NCBI GenBank assembly: GCA_029258695.1
Contig: JARIBR010000209.1
Location: forward strand, 1-25,674
Source: Quadrisphaera sp.
Lineage (GTDB): Bacteria; Actinomycetota; Actinomycetes; Actinomycetales; Quadrisphaeraceae
DNA: 25,674 bases
Reading direction: 5' to 3'
This document shows positions 22,722 to 25,674 of this stretch, piece by piece. The notes beneath the pieces are model-generated. The model did not search any database and was not told the origin of the DNA. It saw only the letters and a list, made by a program, of their open reading frames with translations. Both the position numbers and the translations under genes were made by a program. Position 1 is the stretch's first letter. Every line of letters begins with the position of its first letter.

Positions 22722-23195
22722 TCAGGCACCGTCGTCGTCGACGGCGTCGGGCTCCAGCCGGCGCAGCACGCGGGCGGTGAAGGCCTCCAGCTGTTCGAGC
22801 TGCTCGGGGGTGGCGCCGTCGAAGACGAGCCGGCGCACCGTCTCGGCGTGCGCCGGAGCGGCCCCCTCGATCGCGGCCCGCCCGGCGTCGGTGAGCACGA
22901 CGTCGGCGCCGCGGCGATCGGAGGCGCTCTCCTCGCGGGCGACCAGGCCGCGGCGCTGCATGCGCGCCACGTGGTGGGAGAGCCGGCTCTGCTCCCACCC
23001 GAGACGGCTGGCGACCTCGTAGGCGCGCAGCCGGCCGCCGGGCGCCTCGCTCAGCGGGACGAGGACGTCGTAGTCGGCCAGGGACAGACCGCTGGAGCGC
23101 TGCAGCTGCTGGGCCAGGCGCGCGTCCAGCTGCGAGGTCATCTCCAGCAGCCCGCGCCAGGCGCTCTGCTCCTGAGCGGTCAACCAGGGTGACAT
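22722..23195 (-). CDS. MarR family transcriptional regulator (MhqR-like by context)
   Basis: A 157-aa winged-helix repressor. The dimer helix is at 8-38 (QSAWRGLLEMTSQLDARLAQ), the helix-turn-helix at about 56-85 (LRAYEVASRLGWEQSRLSHH), and the wing at 86-105 (GLVAREESASDRRGADVVLT). DRRG is the common MarR wing motif. It has no Cys, so it cannot sense by thiol oxidation; direct ligand binding is more likely. It is divergent from a dioxygenase, an MhqD-like esterase and WrbA, which suggests that it represses them in response to quinones or aromatic electrophiles. The ATG at 23195 has GGAGG only 1 nt away, too close for normal use, but TACCCT sits 7 nt upstream, so the mRNA may be leaderless. 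Confidence 0.9.
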   Translation of the reverse strand: MSPWLTAQEQSAWRGLLEMTSQLDARLAQQLQRSSGLSLADYDVLVPLSEAPGGRLRAYEVASRLGWEQSRLSHHVARMQRRGLVAREESASDRRGADVVLTDAGRAAIEGAAPAHAETVRRLVFDGATPEQLEQLEAFTARVLRRLEPDAVDDDGA

Positions 23196-23202
23196 GCCTC
23201 CG

Positions 23203-23208
23203 AGGGTA
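23203..23208 (-). promoter_or_regulatory. Candidate -10 element for leaderless marR transcript
   Basis: TACCCT on the minus strand is followed by 7 nt and the marR ATG. The palindrome at 23218-23229 falls between and over the -10 to -35 interval, so a repressor bound there could block this promoter and the divergent one. Confidence 0.35.
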
Positions 23209-23214
23209 CCGGAA

Positions 23215-23232
23215 TAGATGACGCGTCATGTA
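23215..23232. promoter_or_regulatory. Candidate MarR operator (18-bp inverted repeat)
   Basis: TAGATGACGCGTCATGTA contains the perfect 12-bp palindrome ATGACGCGTCAT (23218-23229), extended by matching TA/TA ends with one mismatched pair. It lies in the 104-bp divergent spacer between marR (23195) and the dioxygenase gene (23300). MarR proteins bind palindromes of about this length. A TACCTT box (23231-23236) just to its right could be the -10 of the dioxygenase promoter. Confidence 0.55.
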
Positions 23233-23299
23233 CCTTCTCCTGGGAGAGCACACCCAGGGGCGCCCGTCGCGAGCGCCCCTCCGACGGAAGGATCCGCGC

Positions 23300-24259
23300 A
23301 TGAGCACGGTCACCCCCCACGGTCTGCACCACGTCACGGCCATCGCCGACGACCCGCAGGCCAACGTCGACTTCTACACCGGCGTCCTGGGCCTGCGCCT
23401 GGTCAAGCAGACGGTCAACTTCGACGCCCCGGACAGCTACCACCTGTACTACGGCGACGAGGCCGGTCGGCCCTCCAGCCTGCTGACCTTCTTCCCCTGG
23501 AAGGGCGTCCCCCAGGGCCGCCAGGGTGTCGGCATGACCACGGCGACGGCGTTCTCGGTGCCCGAGACCTCGCTGGGCTGGTGGCGCGAGCGCCTCGTGA
23601 CCCACGGCATCGACGCCGACGCCCCGCGCAGCCGCGACGGCGAGGACGTGCTGACCTTCCGCGACCCCGACGGCATGGTCATCGACCTGGTCGCCGCGCC
23701 GGGCGACACCCGCAGCGGCTGGGACGGCGTGTCGTCCATCCCCAGCGACCACGCGGTGCGCGGCCTGCACGCCGTCACCCTCAGCGAGCGCCTGCTCGAG
23801 CCCTCCGCGCAGATGCTCACCGACATGCTGGGCATGCAGCTCGGCGGCGAGGAGGGCGACCGCGCCCGCTTCACCATGGCCGGCGGTGCCTCCGGCGCCC
23901 TGGTGGACGTCGCGGCCGACGACGGCATGCGCGGCCTGCAGGCCGGCGGCACGGTGCACCACGTCGCCTTCCGCGCCCCGGACCTCGAGACGATGACGCG
24001 CTGGCAGCACGAGCTCATGGACGCCGGGGTGCGCGTGACCGACATCCGTGACCGCCAGTACTTCAAGAGCATCTACTTCCGCGAGCCCGGCGGGGTGCTG
24101 TTCGAGATCGCCACCGACGAGCCCGGCTTCGCCACCGACGAGCCGCTCCTCGAGCTCGGCCGCTCGCTGAAGCTGCCGCCGTGGCTGGAGCCGAGCCGCG
24201 ACCAGATCGCCGCAGCGCTCCCCCCGCTGCACCTCGGGGAGCAGGAGCAGCAGTCATGA
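23300..24259 (+). CDS. VOC family ring-cleaving dioxygenase, MhqO/LinE-like
   Basis: A 319-aa protein with two VOC modules, like the hydroquinone-type ring-cleavage dioxygenases MhqO/MhqA. Module 1: GLHHVTAIADDPQANVDFYT with a metal His. Module 2: GLHAVTLSERLLEPSAQMLT, then GTVHHVAFRAPDLETM with the second His, and PGGVLFEIATDEPGF with the Glu ligand. The type I extradiol 2-His-1-Glu iron site therefore appears complete. The predicted role is oxygen-dependent cleavage of hydroquinones or catechols. I chose the ATG at 23300: GGAAGG lies upstream and family homology starts at STVTPHGLHHVTA. A longer frame starts inside the operator region and is unlikely. The stop overlaps the next start by 4 bp (ATGA). 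Confidence 0.92.
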   Translation: MSTVTPHGLHHVTAIADDPQANVDFYTGVLGLRLVKQTVNFDAPDSYHLYYGDEAGRPSSLLTFFPWKGVPQGRQGVGMTTATAFSVPETSLGWWRERLVTHGIDADAPRSRDGEDVLTFRDPDGMVIDLVAAPGDTRSGWDGVSSIPSDHAVRGLHAVTLSERLLEPSAQMLTDMLGMQLGGEEGDRARFTMAGGASGALVDVAADDGMRGLQAGGTVHHVAFRAPDLETMTRWQHELMDAGVRVTDIRDRQYFKSIYFREPGGVLFEIATDEPGFATDEPLLELGRSLKLPPWLEPSRDQIAAALPPLHLGEQEQQS

Positions 24260-24894
24260 GCGGCGAGCAGCCCTCGAGCGGAGCCACCCTGGGTCGTCCG
24301 CACGTGTGGCAGCCGGCGACCGGGAAGGGCACGGCGCCCCTGCTGCTGCTTCACGGCACGGGCGACGACGAGCACGGTCTGCTGCCGCTGGCCGAGACCC
24401 TCGCCCCCGGATCGGCGGTGCTCTCCCCGCGCGGCATGGTCCTCGAGGGTGGCGCCCCGCGGTTCTTCCGCCGGCTCGCGGTGGGCGTCTTCGACGAGGA
24501 CGACCTGCGGGCGCGCGCCGACGAGCTCGCCTCCTTCGTCACCGCCGCCACCTCGGAGCACGCGCTGGAGCCGGGGTCCCTGGTGGCCGTGGGCTTCTCC
24601 AACGGCGCCAACATCGCCTCGGCGCTGATGCTCACCCACCCCGGGCTGCTCGCCGGGGCGGTGCTCATCGGGGCCGTGCCGCCCTTCGCCGACCCGCCGC
24701 AGGCCGATCTGGCCGGGCGCCGGGTGCTCGTCAGCAACGGGGAGCGCGATCCCTACGCCCTGCCGGAGCAGACGCAGAGCCTCGTCGAGCAGCTGAGCGA
24801 GCGCGGGGCCGACGTGACGCTGGCCTCCCACCCGGGCGGTCATCAGCTGGTGGCCGACCACCTGCCCGCGATGCGGGACCTCATCCAGGGCTGA
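24256..24894 (+). CDS. Alpha/beta hydrolase, phospholipase/carboxylesterase family (MhqD-like)
   Basis: A 212-aa cytosolic serine hydrolase of the dienelactone hydrolase/carboxylesterase group. Landmarks: LLLLHGTGDDEHGLLPLAE (oxyanion region), VAVGFSNGANIASALML (nucleophile GFSNG), SNGERDPYALPEQT (acid Asp), and SHPGGHQLVADH (catalytic His). In Bacillus the homologue MhqD is coregulated with MhqO and protects against quinones, though its substrate is not known. The ATG at 24256 is inside the dioxygenase stop (ATGA) and has AGGAG upstream, so the two proteins are made together. Confidence 0.92.
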   Translation: MSGEQPSSGATLGRPHVWQPATGKGTAPLLLLHGTGDDEHGLLPLAETLAPGSAVLSPRGMVLEGGAPRFFRRLAVGVFDEDDLRARADELASFVTAATSEHALEPGSLVAVGFSNGANIASALMLTHPGLLAGAVLIGAVPPFADPPQADLAGRRVLVSNGERDPYALPEQTQSLVEQLSERGADVTLASHPGGHQLVADHLPAMRDLIQG

Positions 24895-24906
24895 ACGGGC
24901 GATGTG

Positions 24907-24922
24907 GGACGGTGAGCCGTCC
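24907..24922 (+). terminator. Stem-loop between the mhqD-like gene and wrbA
   Basis: GGACGG-TGAG-CCGTCC is a perfect 6-bp stem with a tetraloop (a G-T pair may add one more), 13 nt after the esterase stop. It could end or attenuate the dioxygenase-esterase transcript before wrbA, or stabilise its 3' end. No T-run. Confidence 0.45.
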
Positions 24923-25007
24923 TGCGTCGCGCCCTGTCCAGCGCCGCAGCGCGAGCGCGGCGTCCATGCCCGCACCACCACCGAACCAGAGCACCGAGGA
25001 GACACCT

Positions 25008-25616
25008 GTGAGCGACGTCAAGCTGGCCATCATCTACTATTCCGCGACCGGCACCGTCCGGACGATGGCCCAGCGGGCCGCCGAGGCGGGCGAGGCGGCC
25101 GGGGCCGAGGTGCGTCTGCGCCAGGTGGCCCGTCAGACCACCGGCGGGGAGCGGGCGACCAGCGAGGCGCAGGCCGCGCACAGCGCCGGCGCCACCGAGC
25201 CGGCCGCCACGGCCGACGACGTGGTGTGGGCCGACGCGGTCCTCTTCGGCTCTCCCACCCGCTTCGGCAACATCGCCGGGCAGCTGAAGACCTTCCTCGA
25301 CTCCCTGGGCGCCCAGTGGGGCCAGGGCCTGCTCGCCGACAAGGTCTACGCGGGCTTCACCGCCAGCCAGACCCTGCACGGCGGTCAGGAGACCACGCTG
25401 CTCGCGCTGTACAACACGATCCACCACTTCGGGGGCCTCGTCGTGGCGCCGGGCTACACCGACGCGCTGAAGTTCGTCGACGGCAACCCCTACGGGGTCT
25501 CGCACGTCACCGGCGCCAACAACGACCTGCCCCTGGAGGAGGCCGAGCTGACCGCCATGGACCACATGACGCAGCGCGTCACGTCCATCGCCCGCCGGCT
25601 CAACGCCGGCGCCTGA
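25008..25616 (+). CDS. wrbA: NAD(P)H:quinone oxidoreductase, WrbA type
   Basis: Flavodoxin-like enzyme of 202 aa that reduces quinones by two electrons and so avoids semiquinone radicals. Landmarks: the FMN phosphate loop YYSATGTVRTMAQ (residues 10-22), FGSPTRFGNIAGQLKTFLDS (the WrbA/Lot6 FMN motif), FTASQTLHGGQETTLLALYN, and a C-terminal YGVSHVTGAN segment. Length is typical (E. coli WrbA has 198 aa). The GTG at 25008 has GAGGAG 6 nt upstream and gives the expected N-terminus. It lies 113 bp after the esterase gene, with a hairpin between, so it may be partly or wholly separate in transcription. Confidence 0.95.
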   Translation: MSDVKLAIIYYSATGTVRTMAQRAAEAGEAAGAEVRLRQVARQTTGGERATSEAQAAHSAGATEPAATADDVVWADAVLFGSPTRFGNIAGQLKTFLDSLGAQWGQGLLADKVYAGFTASQTLHGGQETTLLALYNTIHHFGGLVVAPGYTDALKFVDGNPYGVSHVTGANNDLPLEEAELTAMDHMTQRVTSIARRLNAGA

Positions 25617-25653
25617 GCAGCGCCCCCGACCCGGATCGCAGCAGCGGCCGCGC

Positions 25654-25674
25654 CCCACGGACGGTGTCCGTGGG
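25654..25674 (+). terminator. Terminator hairpin after wrbA (may extend past window end)
   Basis: CCCACGGAC-GGT-GTCCGTGGG is a perfect 9-bp stem with a 3-nt loop, ending at the last base of the window, 38 nt after the wrbA stop. It is the strongest stem-loop in the window. Whether a T-run follows cannot be seen. Confidence 0.6.

Overview
The window is about 75% G+C, with dense genes, many GTG starts and 1-4 bp ATGA/GTGA/TGATG overlaps. This points to a high-GC actinobacterium. A mycothiol-type DinB-fold enzyme, UdgX, DUF3072, DUF1684, an EsxA-like protein with a YxxxE tail and several likely leaderless promoters (TANNNT 6-7 nt before ATG) fit this. I cannot name the genus from sequence alone. 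No rRNA, tRNA, CRISPR array, insertion sequence or prophage is visible.

Layout. (1) 1-793: 3' part of a MalG-type sugar ABC permease. (2) 871-4640, minus strand: a tight four-gene operon of SDR epimerase, YghZ-like aldo/keto reductase, UdgX (uracil-DNA glycosylase that crosslinks to DNA) and a conserved protein often labelled 'CpaE'. (3) 4717-5013: DUF3072 protein. (4) 5032-6602, minus: NudC NADH pyrophosphatase coupled to a DUF1684 protein. (5) 6646-9051, minus: a 70-aa protein, then a metallophosphoesterase-HNH nuclease-APP1 phosphatase operon ending at a clean hairpin. (6) 9174-10391: SerA-type D-3-phosphoglycerate dehydrogenase. (7) 10443-12297: a 38-aa ORF facing a two-gene type VII secretion-like pair (EsxA-like, and a WxG carrier protein without a recognisable toxin domain). 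(8) 12328-14310, minus: a CYTH-CHAD protein whose hallmark phosphate-binding residues appear lost. (9) 14405-20347: an exported S15-like hydrolase fused through one membrane segment to an ABC ATPase, its permease, and a GH15 glucoamylase-like gene, all joined by TGATG overlaps; the GH15 reading frame is broken by one missing base. (10) 20529-22500: DUF1059 protein, VOC protein, a stand-alone MgsA/RarA C-terminal-like protein with no start codon in frame, and a mycothiol-dependent-type enzyme. (11) 22722-25616: a divergent MarR regulator facing a ring-cleavage-type dioxygenase, an MhqD-like esterase and WrbA, a likely quinone-stress cassette resembling the Bacillus MhqR regulon.

Most of the window is housekeeping or stress metabolism. 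The parts that repay a second look are the hydrolase-ABC fusion operon, the degenerate CYTH-CHAD protein, the orphan WxG pair, the quinone cassette with its palindromic operator candidate, two probable one-base indels, and a low-GC patch inside the metallophosphoesterase gene.
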